Part shown: piece after piece, positions 33,144-40,890 of the stretch
Layout: the number at the start of each line of letters is the position of its first letter
Numbering within the stretch: position 1 is the stretch's first letter
Source of the DNA: Vulcanimicrobiota bacterium
GTDB taxonomy: Bacteria > Vulcanimicrobiota > Vulcanimicrobiia > Vulcanimicrobiales > Vulcanimicrobiaceae
Reading direction: 5' to 3'
Assembly (NCBI GenBank): GCA_003164495.1
Contig: PLTN01000115.1
Location: 1-43,131 of the forward strand
Length of the DNA: 43,131 bases
The notes under the pieces: generated by a model
Databases searched by the model: none
The model's input: only the letters and a program-made list of their open reading frames with translations
What the model was told of the DNA's origin: nothing
Made by a program: the position numbers and the translations under genes

Positions 33144-33500
33144 ATGCGCACGCGAAGTGGGCGAGTTGCGGCCCTCATGTTCTGCGCGGTGGCACTTCTG
33201 GGCGCCGACGCTCCTTGGCCCGCCGGCGTGGCGGGCAGCTAGCAGACGATCGAGGGCCGCATTTCATCGATCGACGGCAGCTCGCATCTGCACCTTAGCG
33301 ATTTTAACGGTTGCCTCGATAACGTTCGCGTGCGGCCCGGGGCGGTCATCACGCCCGCCGGCCTGACATTGAGCGTCAGCATGCGCGTCACCATCCGAGG
33401 CCATTAGGTGGGCAACGCTTTCGAGGCGACGGCGATCCACGCGTGTTATCCCTACACCAACGCGCCGCGTCACGCGTCCAAACACGGCGCCTGCCGGTAA
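33144..33500 (+). pseudogene. Degraded small exported-protein gene with two in-frame TAG codons
   Basis: From ATG 33144 (2 nt after hypE) the frame reads a signal-peptide-like start (MRTRSGRVAALMFCAVALLG), then TAG at 33240-33242. It continues in the same frame with QTIEGRISSIDGSSHLHLSD, reaches a second TAG at 33405-33407 and continues VGNAFEATAIHACYPYTN to TAA at 33498-33500. Protein-like composition persists through both stops. TAG is a normal terminator in neighbouring genes (hypE, ackA, hydrolase, Rieske), so recoding is unlikely and inactivation by two nonsense changes is preferred. Pattern suggests a short beta-rich exported protein. Function unknown. Confidence 0.6.
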
Positions 33501-33521
33501 CGGGAGGCCCCTTCACCGGTT

Positions 33522-33554
33522 CTTCGTCAGCTCTTCGTCAGCGCAGGTTAGGCT
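33522..33554 (+). promoter_or_regulatory. PhoB-like direct-repeat promoter for the HlyD/ABC exporter operon (site 10)
   Basis: CTTCGT (33522), N5, CTTCGT (33533), N10, TAGGCT (33549), then a 43-nt leader to ATG 33598. The two 11-bp units are perfect copies of TCTTCGTCAGC (33521-33531 and 33532-33542), the strongest repeat in the window. Confidence 0.83.
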
Positions 33555-33597
33555 CTCCCAAGTAGTACTGGCGCACTTACGATCGATTGGGAGAGTT

Positions 33598-33816
33598 ATG
33601 AGACAGACGAAGGTCGACCCGGTGGACTATGCTCGTGAGATCGTCCACGATTGTTTAGCGCGCGAGTTCGGTGTGATGCATAGTGCCGAAGTCCGCGAAC
33701 GTACAACCGGGCGCTTGGACCGCGACCGTGTACTGTGGAGCGCGCACTACATCGGGCTGTGCATCGTGGCTATCGTTCCGTCCGTGGCTGTGGTCGTCTG
33801 GTTGCTGACGCGATGA
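33598..33816 (+). CDS. Small single-helix membrane protein, unknown
   Basis: 72 residues from ATG 33598 with GGGAGAG 3 nt upstream. Residues 1-47 are polar and charged, followed by one membrane helix (about 49-69, IGLCIVAIVPSVAVVVWLL). I do not recognise the family. It is the first gene of the exporter operon and overlaps the HlyD gene by 4 nt (ATGA), so it may be an accessory of the pump. Confidence 0.72.
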   Translation: MRQTKVDPVDYAREIVHDCLAREFGVMHSAEVRERTTGRLDRDRVLWSAHYIGLCIVAIVPSVAVVVWLLTR

Positions 33817-35018
33817 CCGCAAGAGTCCGCGCGCTGCTGCTCTTCGCAGCGGTGATCGTCGTGGGCATCGTCGCGTGGGCCGTCGTCGCACTGCGGCCGG
33901 CCGCAGGAATCGAAGCGTCGGGAACGATCGAGGCGACCCAGAGCGACGTTGCGCCGAAGGTGGAAGGGCGGATGCTGGACTTGCTCGTGCGCGATGGCGA
34001 CCGGGTGAAGAAGGGCCAGATCCTCGCGCGCTTGGAGCAAAGCGATCCGGTACTGGATGTCGATCAAGCCCGCGCCAACGTTGCCGCCGCAACAGCTCAA
34101 GTTGCGAGTGCGCAAGCGGCCTACGAAGTGCAGCAAACGACGTACGCGACGACGCTCGCGCAGGCGAGAGCCGGGGTCTCGATCGCGCAAACGGGCGTCG
34201 GTCAGGCAGGCGAGAATCTCAGTATCGAAACGAGCGCGGCTGCGATCGCCGTCGATCAAGCGCGCGCGCAGATCGCCTCGGCGCAATCGGCATACGACCA
34301 CGCGGGCATCGACCTCGATCGTGCCCGCCGGCTGGTCGCGACGGGTGATCTGGCCCAACAGGCCCTCGATGACGCGCGAAACGCATACACGGGTGCTACG
34401 GCGCAATTACACGCGGCGAAGGACGCTTTGGCACTCGCGGAAGCCAATGGGCGCAACGTCCAGATCCGCCGCCTCGGCGTCCTTTCCTCGCAATCGCAGC
34501 ATCGCCAGTCACTGGCGGCGCTCACGTCGGCGCAGGGTGAACGGGCGCTCGTCGATCAGCGGCGGGCGCAGGTTTTCACGGCCCAAGGGCAACTCGCGCA
34601 GGCGCGCGCCGCGCTCGGAATCGCGGTGAATCAAGTGCACGAAACCATGGTGCGGGCTCCGTTCGACGGCTATGTCATTTCGCATAATTTCGAAGTCGGC
34701 GACCTCGTTCAACCCGGATCGGCCGTGATGACCATTGGGGACCTCACGCACCCGTACGTCGATGTGTATGTGAGCGAAGCGGATCTGCCGCACATCAAGA
34801 CCGGTATGCATGTCGGCGTGACGATCGACGGGTTGCCCGACCGGACGTTCACCGGAACGGTGACCGAAATCAGCAATACGGCCGAATTCACCCCCGAGAA
34901 CGTGCAGACGAAACAGCAGCGGATCGAGTACTTGGTCTTCCGCGTAAAGATCCAATTCACGGATACGACCGGTACCCTCAAACCCGGTCTCCCCGCTGAC
35001 GCCGTCATTCGCACCTGA
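33813..35018 (+). CDS. HlyD-family membrane fusion protein (YbhG/EmrA-like)
   Basis: 401 residues from ATG 33813. One N-terminal helix (about 6-28), then a lipoyl-like half (GTIEATQSDVAPKVEGRMLDLLV, VRDGDRVKKGQILARL), a long Ala/Gln-rich coiled coil (about 75-270), the second half (MVRAPFDGYVISHNFEVGDLVQPGSAV) and a beta-barrel. It bridges an inner-membrane ABC exporter to the envelope. Two ATPases and one permease follow in the same operon. Confidence 0.92.
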   Translation: MTARVRALLLFAAVIVVGIVAWAVVALRPAAGIEASGTIEATQSDVAPKVEGRMLDLLVRDGDRVKKGQILARLEQSDPVLDVDQARANVAAATAQVASAQAAYEVQQTTYATTLAQARAGVSIAQTGVGQAGENLSIETSAAAIAVDQARAQIASAQSAYDHAGIDLDRARRLVATGDLAQQALDDARNAYTGATAQLHAAKDALALAEANGRNVQIRRLGVLSSQSQHRQSLAALTSAQGERALVDQRRAQVFTAQGQLAQARAALGIAVNQVHETMVRAPFDGYVISHNFEVGDLVQPGSAVMTIGDLTHPYVDVYVSEADLPHIKTGMHVGVTIDGLPDRTFTGTVTEISNTAEFTPENVQTKQQRIEYLVFRVKIQFTDTTGTLKPGLPADAVIRT

Positions 35019-35019
35019 C

Positions 35020-35937
35020 GTGGCAACGGCGATCGAAATTTCAGGCGTGACGCGCCGTTTCGGGTCTACGGTTGCGATCGACGGGCTCTCGCTCGACGTG
35101 GCTGCAGGCGAAATCTTCGCGCTCGTGGGGCCCGACGGGGCCGGGAAGACCACCTTGATTCGGCTGATTTGCGGCGCGCTTTCGCTGGACGCGGGGGAGC
35201 TACGCGTGGATGGGCAGGATGTGGTGCGTCAAACGTCGCGCGTGCAGTCAACGATCGGCTATATGCCGCAGCGGTTCAGCTTGTATCCAGACCTCTCGGT
35301 CATGGAGAACCTGCGCTTCTACGGCGATATTTTCGGCGTGACCAGAGCGGACTTCGGCCCGCGCGCACAGTCGTTGCTGAATGAATTTGCCCTCGCGCCG
35401 TTCGGCGAACGGCTCGCTGAAGAGCTCTCCGGCGGCATGAAGCAAAAACTGGCGCTTGCGTGCACGCTGATCCACAGCCCGGCGACGATTCTGCTCGACG
35501 AACCCACAGCGGGCGTCGATCCAGTTTCACGGCGCGAATTTTGGCGTATTCTTTACCGTATCAATCGCGGCGGAACGACGATCTTCATCAGCACACCGTA
35601 TATGGACGAAGCCGAGCGCGCGAATCGCGTCGCCTTCATCATTCGTGGCTCGATCGTGAGTTGCGGGACGCCGCAAGACCTGAAAGATCATCTGGAGGGC
35701 GATGTCATCGAGATCGTGTGCCTCAAACGGGCTGAGGTCCGCCGGGCACTGCGCGACGAGCCGCTCGTGCGGAGCATCGAGATCTTCGGGGAAGCGCTGC
35801 ACGCGCTGGTCGCCTCGGCCGCGACAGCGATGCCGCAAATACAGCGCCGGCTCGATGATGCGCGGATCGGCGAGGTTCACCTGCGCGAGATCCCGCCGTC
35901 GCTCGAGGACGCGTTCGTCGCGAGGTTGACCGCATGA
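35020..35937 (+). CDS. ABC exporter ATP-binding protein 1 (YbhF N-half-like)
   Basis: 305 residues from GTG 35020, 1 nt after the HlyD stop. Walker A GPDGAGKTT (37-45), signature LSGGMKQK, Walker B ILLDEP and an ABC2-type C-terminal extension. In Escherichia coli YbhF the two ATPase halves are fused; here they are separate genes overlapping by 4 nt. Expected to pair with ATPase 2 as a heterodimer under the permease. Confidence 0.93.
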   Translation: MATAIEISGVTRRFGSTVAIDGLSLDVAAGEIFALVGPDGAGKTTLIRLICGALSLDAGELRVDGQDVVRQTSRVQSTIGYMPQRFSLYPDLSVMENLRFYGDIFGVTRADFGPRAQSLLNEFALAPFGERLAEELSGGMKQKLALACTLIHSPATILLDEPTAGVDPVSRREFWRILYRINRGGTTIFISTPYMDEAERANRVAFIIRGSIVSCGTPQDLKDHLEGDVIEIVCLKRAEVRRALRDEPLVRSIEIFGEALHALVASAATAMPQIQRRLDDARIGEVHLREIPPSLEDAFVARLTA

Positions 35938-36884
35938 ACGGCTCGACGACGGTTTGCGCGGAAGCCCTGACCCGGAAATTCGGAGACTTCGTCGCGGTCG
36001 ATGCCGTCTCGTTCGAGATTCATTCCGGCGAAATCTGGGGCTTTCTGGGCCCGAACGGTTCGGGCAAATCGACGACCATGCGGATGCTTTGCGGGGTGTT
36101 GGAGCCGACATCGGGCCGCGCCCAAGTGCTCGGCTACGATGTCGCCCGCGATCCCGAGGCCGTCAAACTGCGCATCGGTTACATGTCGCAGGGATCGAGC
36201 CTGTGGAACGATCTCACCGTCGAGGAACACCTGAACTTCTACGCGGGGCTCTTCGGACTTTATGGAGCGCCTGCGCGGGCTGCCGTTGAGGAGTGGATCG
36301 CTCGCATCGGCTTGGGCGAACGGCGAACGCAAGTCGCGGGGTCGCTGCCGGGCGGATTCCGTAAGCGGCTTGCGCTCGCGTGCGCGTTGCTGCATCGCCC
36401 GCAAATGCTGTTTCTCGACGAGCCCACGGCCGGTGTCGACCCCGTTTCACGCCGGGAATTCTGGGATTTGATCGTGAGCCTCGCCGACGAGGGCGTGACG
36501 GTGATGGTGACGACGCACTATCTCGATGAGGCCGAGCATTGTCATCAGCTCGCATTCATCTACGGCGGCCGGATCATCGCTCGCGGGACGCCGGAGGCGC
36601 TCAAACACGCGCCGGGGTCCGGAATCACCGTAGAGATCGTTTCCAAGAAAAATGCCCTCTTGCTGGATGCCCTCGAGGACCTCGGATACGTGCGTGGCGC
36701 CTCGCTCTACGGTTCGGCGCTACACGTGACGGTAAAGGACGACGCGGACCGGCAAGAATTGGAGCGCTTCCTGGCCGGCCACGGCGTGGAGCCGACGGAC
36801 TGCGCTACCATCACGCCGTCGTTGGAAGACATCTTTTCGGATCTCGTCAAGACCGCCGGCGCACCGGAAGGGGTCGCTACATGA
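35934..36884 (+). CDS. ABC exporter ATP-binding protein 2 (YbhF C-half-like)
   Basis: 316 residues. Walker A GPNGSGKST and Walker B MLFLDEP are canonical, but the signature reads LPGGFRKR instead of LSGGQ, so the composite ATP site it completes may be degenerate. C-terminal residues 220-316 form the usual extension. Overlaps both neighbours by 4 nt. Confidence 0.93.
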   Translation: MNGSTTVCAEALTRKFGDFVAVDAVSFEIHSGEIWGFLGPNGSGKSTTMRMLCGVLEPTSGRAQVLGYDVARDPEAVKLRIGYMSQGSSLWNDLTVEEHLNFYAGLFGLYGAPARAAVEEWIARIGLGERRTQVAGSLPGGFRKRLALACALLHRPQMLFLDEPTAGVDPVSRREFWDLIVSLADEGVTVMVTTHYLDEAEHCHQLAFIYGGRIIARGTPEALKHAPGSGITVEIVSKKNALLLDALEDLGYVRGASLYGSALHVTVKDDADRQELERFLAGHGVEPTDCATITPSLEDIFSDLVKTAGAPEGVAT

Positions 36885-38008
36885 ACTGGAGGCGCATGTG
36901 GACGATCGCCGTCAAGGAGTACGTTCAGTTTTTCCGCGACCGCCGCACCGTCGTTGCCACGGTGTTGATGCCGTTGATCCAAGTCGTCCTCTACGGCTAT
37001 CTTTCCAGCGACGTGCGCTACCAGCCCACGGTCGTGTGGGATCTCTCGCAGACGGCAGAAAGCCGGCAACTGCTGGACACGTTCACGAATTCTCAGTACT
37101 TCCGTATCGCCTATCATGCAAGCAGCATGCACGAGGTCGTGAGCCGCATCGAGGCCGGTCAGGCGCTCGCAGGCATCGTGATTCCGCCGGACTACGCCAA
37201 GCTTCTGCATCGCAAAGAGTCGCCGGAAGTCATGGTGGCGGTTGACGCCTCGGACGCCACGGCGGCGCGCACCAGTCTCTCGGTAGCGGATGCGATCGGC
37301 CGAAGCGTTAGCGGCACGTTGGTCGTGAAGCAACTGAAAATGAACGGGTTGCCGGTACCCAAGATCGGCGTCGACGTCCGAACCCGCGCGTGGTACAACC
37401 CGGCGCTCCGCCAGGAGGTCTTCATCGTCCCCGGCGTGCTGGCGCTCGTCATGCAGTTCACGATGACGTTCTTGAGCATGAGCACGATCGTGCGCGAGCG
37501 TGAACTCGGAACGCTGGAACAGCTCGTCGTCAGCCCGATTCAGCCCTGGGAGCTGATGCTCGGCAAGATGATCCCCCTGATCACGATCGGCTACGTCAAC
37601 GTCACGGCGATTCTGTTGCTGTCGGTCTTCTGGTTCGGGGTGCCGATCGCGGGGAGCCTCGGGTTGCTCTACCTCACCGTTTTCATCTTCTTTTTCACGA
37701 CGCTCGGGATGGGAACGCTGGTCTCGACGATCGCCAAGACCTACATTCAAGCCGTGCAGTTGATCCAGTTCTTTCTGATGCCGAGCATGCTGCTTTCGGG
37801 CTTCATCTTTCCGGTCGCGGCGATGCCGCCGGTTCTCCAGTGGCTCTCGTACTTGGTGCCGCTCACCTATTTTCTCACGATCGTCCGCGGCATCATCATC
37901 AAAGGGGTCGGGATCGAGTACCTCTGGCCGCAGATCGTCCTGCTGCTGCTCTTGGGCCTCGCGGTTTTCACGACGGCCGTCTTGCGCTTCCGCAAACGCA
38001 TCGACTAA
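36881..38008 (+). CDS. ABC-2 type exporter permease (YbhS/YbhR-like)
   Basis: 375 residues from ATG 36881. One N-terminal helix (about 22-42), a large extracytoplasmic domain (about 45-180), then five helices starting near VPGVLALVMQFTMTFLSM, with the conserved REREL GTLEQLVVSPI coupling segment. Only one permease gene is present, so it probably forms a homodimer, unlike the YbhS-YbhR pair. Substrates of such pumps include drugs and lipophilic cations. Confidence 0.93.
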   Translation: MNWRRMWTIAVKEYVQFFRDRRTVVATVLMPLIQVVLYGYLSSDVRYQPTVVWDLSQTAESRQLLDTFTNSQYFRIAYHASSMHEVVSRIEAGQALAGIVIPPDYAKLLHRKESPEVMVAVDASDATAARTSLSVADAIGRSVSGTLVVKQLKMNGLPVPKIGVDVRTRAWYNPALRQEVFIVPGVLALVMQFTMTFLSMSTIVRERELGTLEQLVVSPIQPWELMLGKMIPLITIGYVNVTAILLLSVFWFGVPIAGSLGLLYLTVFIFFFTTLGMGTLVSTIAKTYIQAVQLIQFFLMPSMLLSGFIFPVAAMPPVLQWLSYLVPLTYFLTIVRGIIIKGVGIEYLWPQIVLLLLLGLAVFTTAVLRFRKRID

Positions 38009-38030
38009 TGTGAAGATTTTGTGAAGGGCG

Positions 38031-38063
38031 GTTCAAGTAGTATTCACACCGCGCCCTTAGCGT
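38031..38063 (+). promoter_or_regulatory. PhoB-like direct-repeat promoter for small gene 38093 (site 11, weaker)
   Basis: GTTCAA (38031), N5, ATTCAC (38042), N10, TAGCGT (38058), leader about 29 nt to TTG 38093. Both half-sites deviate at the first base but spacing is exact. A second direct repeat, TGTGAAG at 38009 and 38020 (11-bp period), lies just upstream and is the reverse complement of the same half-site type. Confidence 0.55.
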
Positions 38064-38092
38064 AAGTGCTTTCGTGACCGCAGGTAACCCCA

Positions 38093-38302
38093 TTGTCTGA
38101 CCCCCTGCTTGGCCGCTTGGTCAAGATTCACTCGGTAGCCGGCATCGCTTACGAAGGCCGTATACGGTCGATCAGGCAAGTGGAAGACATCGGCGAAATC
38201 TTCGAGCTCGGCTCGGATGCCAATGCGGATTATCAGCGCTTCATTCACGTGGTCGACCGGGTCGTGCAGATCCACGAGATCGGCCCATCGCCGTCAGGCT
38301 GA
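38093..38302 (+). CDS. Small protein, unknown, possible beta-barrel (SH3/Sm-like)
   Basis: 69 residues from a TTG at 38093 with AGGTAA upstream. [35 protein letters not shown] suggests alternating beta strands as in small SH3 or Sm-like barrels; I do not recognise a family. It has its own promoter-like region. It ends overlapping the convergent Mo-hydroxylase stop by 9 nt. The opposite-strand frame here looks less protein-like. Confidence 0.55.
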   Translation: MSDPLLGRLVKIHSVAGIAYEGRIRSIRQVEDIGEIFELGSDANADYQRFIHVVDRVVQIHEIGPSPSG

Positions 38303-40795
38303 GACGATCGGGATCGGTAGCGGGTGGAGCGGCAGGCTCCGAATCCGTTGCCCGGTTGCGGCGAACACCGCGTTGGCCACGGCCGGCGCGATCGGGGGCA
38401 CGCCGCACTCACCGGCACCGCTTGGAGCCTCGAGGCTCGGGACGACGTAGACCTCGATCTTGGGCATTTCGGCGATCGTCAGCAGCGGAAAGTCGTGAAA
38501 TCCGGTTTGCACGACGCGTCCGTGTTCGATCGTGATCGAGGCTTTCAAGGCGGCCGTCAGCCCGAACGCGATGGCCCCTTCGATTTGGGCGGCAACCGTG
38601 TCCGGGTTCACCTCAAATCCGCAGTCGACCGCGCAGACGACGCGATGAACCGTAATGTGTCCATCCTGGCGCATGGAGATCTCGGCAACTTGGGCGACCC
38701 AGCCACCGTGTGCGTCGTAGACCGCAACGCCGCGCGAGCGGCCGGCAAGCGGCGTACCCCAGCCGGCTTTGCTCGCGGCGAGCTCGAGCACGGCCCGATG
38801 GCGTGGCGCTTTGGCGAGGAGTCCCAAGCGGAAAGCGACCGGATCGGCGTTTGCGGCGTGGGCGAGTTCATCCATGAATCCCTCGATTCCGAACGCGTTT
38901 TGCGACGCGCCGACGGAACGCCAGTAGCCGGTCGGGATGCCCGGATCTTCCTCGACGCATTCGATCGAGATGTTCGGAATGTCGTAGGGTACCGAAATCC
39001 CATCGAAGGCCAATGCCGGTCCGGCGACGCGGCCGAAGAAACTCACCGGCCGTCCCGCGGCGTCCAGCCGGGCACGGAACATGGTCAGGCTCGCCGGGCG
39101 ATAACGGTCGTGTACAACGTCATCCGAGCGCGCCCACGCGAGCTGAATCGGCGTCCCGGTGCGCTTGGCGATCTGTACGGCTTGGGTGATCACGTCCGGA
39201 ACCGAGCGCCGGCCGAAACCGCCGCCCAAAAACGTCGTGTGCACGTTGACTGCTTCGGGCGGCAAGCCGGCGGCTTGCGCCGCCGCGGCGCGCGCCAAGG
39301 TTTGACCTTGCGTCGGAACCCAGACGTCGACGGTCTTCGCGCCCACGTGGACGGTGCAATTGATCGGCTCGATCGGGGCATGCGCGACGTAGGGCGTGCT
39401 GTACTGAACCTCGACGCGCGTGACGCCGGCGGCCGACGCTCCGTCCACGTTCCCGGCTGAAAACGTCACCTTACCCGGGCGCCGAAGCGCAGCTTGCAAA
39501 CGAGCGTGAATTTTCGCGTCCGAGAGCCTCGCATCGCCCCCGCTCCACGTGACGCGAAGGGCATCGCGCCCGCGAAATGCCGACCAGAGATCGTCCGCAA
39601 CGATCGCGATGCTCTCACCGATGGTGAAAACGTCGCGTACCCCGGCAATCGCCTTGGCTGCGGTGTCGTCAATGTTTGCCGGGACGGCTCCGAACACGGG
39701 CGGCATGAGTACCGTCGCAGCCAACATTCCGGGCAGCGCGACGTCCATGCCGAAGACGCTCCGACCCGAAATATGTCCGGGTATCTCAAGCCGCGCCGCG
39801 GGCTTACCGAGAATGCGGAAATCGTCGAAGCTGCGCAACGGCGGTACTGCGATGGCCGGCAAAGCAACGGCCGCGGCCGCTAATTCACCGTAACCCGCGC
39901 GGCGGTCGCCGGCATCATAAATAACCGATCCATCGGCCGTGCGGCACTGAGCGGCGCTAACGCTCCAGCGCGAGGCAGCGGCTGCGATCAAGCGCAGCCG
40001 GGCATCGGCGCCGGCGCTACGCAAGCGCAGCCATGCGTTGTGAACGCTCATGCTGCCGACCGTGATCTGCATCCCGATGACCGGGTTGTCATAGACCTGA
40101 TCGACCGGCGCGAACTGGGTGCGGATCGCTTCGAGCGGGACATCGAGTTCTTCAGCGACGAGCATCGCCAGCGTCGTGTTGACGCCTTGTCCCATCTCCG
40201 AGCGGTCGACGGTGACGATGACGGTTCCGTCCGCAACGATCGTTACCCACGGATTGAAACGGAACCGCGTTCCTTGCGGCTCGGCCGGCGGCGGAGGGAG
40301 CGAGATCGCGGGAAAGGGCGCGTCCTCCCAGCGCTGCTCGGCGGCCCGATGGACGGCCTTGCGCACACGTTGATACGAGCCGCAGCGGCACAAGACGTGC
40401 GAGAGCGCCGCGTCGATGTCCGCGTCGCTCGGCGCCGCGTTCGTCTCGAGCAACGCGGCGGTCGCCATGATCATTCCCGGCTGGCAATAGCCGCATTGCG
40501 GTACCTGTTCGGCGAGCCATGCGCGGAAAATCGGGTGCTCCGGTCGCTTTGCCAGTCCCTCGATCGTCACGATCGGTTTACCGGCCGCCTCTGCGAGGGT
40601 GGTGACGCACGCCTTTGCAGCCTCGCCTCCGATCTCGACGGTACAGGCGCCGCAACCGCCATGCCCGCAACCGAATTTCGTTCCGTCGAGGGACAGCCGG
40701 TCGCGCAAATACCAGAGCAGGGGACGGTCCCCATCGGCGGCGTCGACTTCGTGGGTCTCGCCGTTGACGTTCAGCCGGAGCGTTGCGGTCTGCAT
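38294..40795 (-). CDS. Fused molybdenum hydroxylase: [2Fe-2S] (IorA) plus Mo-binding (IorB) domains
   Basis: 833 residues from ATG 40795, chosen over GTG 40810 because it lies 6 nt after the -10. Residues 1-150 are an IorA-type unit: plant-type cluster C43, C48, C51, C63 and second cluster C101, C104, C136, C138. After a Pro-rich linker (about 155-175) comes an IorB/aldehyde-oxidase-type Mo domain with [22 protein letters not shown] and [18 protein letters not shown], which carries the catalytic Glu. Isoquinoline 1-oxidoreductase normally uses two separate genes and no FAD subunit. Such enzymes hydroxylate N-heterocycles or oxidise aldehydes. An electron acceptor is not evident; the alcohol dehydrogenase nearby could produce an aldehyde substrate. 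Confidence 0.9.
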   Translation of the reverse strand: MQTATLRLNVNGETHEVDAADGDRPLLWYLRDRLSLDGTKFGCGHGGCGACTVEIGGEAAKACVTTLAEAAGKPIVTIEGLAKRPEHPIFRAWLAEQVPQCGYCQPGMIMATAALLETNAAPSDADIDAALSHVLCRCGSYQRVRKAVHRAAEQRWEDAPFPAISLPPPPAEPQGTRFRFNPWVTIVADGTVIVTVDRSEMGQGVNTTLAMLVAEELDVPLEAIRTQFAPVDQVYDNPVIGMQITVGSMSVHNAWLRLRSAGADARLRLIAAAASRWSVSAAQCRTADGSVIYDAGDRRAGYGELAAAAVALPAIAVPPLRSFDDFRILGKPAARLEIPGHISGRSVFGMDVALPGMLAATVLMPPVFGAVPANIDDTAAKAIAGVRDVFTIGESIAIVADDLWSAFRGRDALRVTWSGGDARLSDAKIHARLQAALRRPGKVTFSAGNVDGASAAGVTRVEVQYSTPYVAHAPIEPINCTVHVGAKTVDVWVPTQGQTLARAAAAQAAGLPPEAVNVHTTFLGGGFGRRSVPDVITQAVQIAKRTGTPIQLAWARSDDVVHDRYRPASLTMFRARLDAAGRPVSFFGRVAGPALAFDGISVPYDIPNISIECVEEDPGIPTGYWRSVGASQNAFGIEGFMDELAHAANADPVAFRLGLLAKAPRHRAVLELAASKAGWGTPLAGRSRGVAVYDAHGGWVAQVAEISMRQDGHITVHRVVCAVDCGFEVNPDTVAAQIEGAIAFGLTAALKASITIEHGRVVQTGFHDFPLLTIAEMPKIEVYVVPSLEAPSGAGECGVPPIAPAVANAVFAATGQRIRSLPLHPLPIPIVSA

Positions 40796-40801
40796 ACGTC
40801 T

Positions 40802-40834
40802 ATCAGACACGCTTTGATTGAAGGTCCCGTGAAG
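40802..40834 (-). promoter_or_regulatory. PhoB-like direct-repeat promoter for the Mo-hydroxylase (site 12)
   Basis: Minus strand: CTTCAC (from 40834), N5, CTTCAA (from 40823), N10, TCTGAT (40807-40802), 6 nt, ATG 40795. The -10 has C at its second base, so it may depend strongly on the activator. Confidence 0.7.
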
Positions 40835-40850
40835 CGCATTGTCCGCTGCC

Positions 40851-40883
40851 GATCACCGCATCTTCACATCCTTTGGGTACGAT
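40851..40883 (+). promoter_or_regulatory. PhoB-like direct-repeat promoter for USP-alcohol dehydrogenase operon (site 13)
   Basis: GATCAC (40851), N5, CTTCAC (40862), N10, TACGAT (40878), 7 nt, ATG 40891. The first half-site is weak, but the second half-site and -10 match site 1 closely. Confidence 0.7.
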
Positions 40884-40890
40884 GGAGTAC

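Noticed and set aside
33144..33500. Amber recoding (pyrrolysine or suppressor tRNA) in the double-TAG gene
   Set aside because: TAG terminates several well-formed neighbouring genes, and no recoding signal is apparent, so nonsense inactivation is simpler.
8961..40883. CTTC repeats as a sigma-factor -35 element
   Set aside because: Counting the second half-site as a -35 hexamer leaves only a 10-bp spacer to the -10, and counting the first leaves 21 bp. Neither fits a sigma-70-type spacing of about 17 bp. The 11-bp period fits an activator dimer better.
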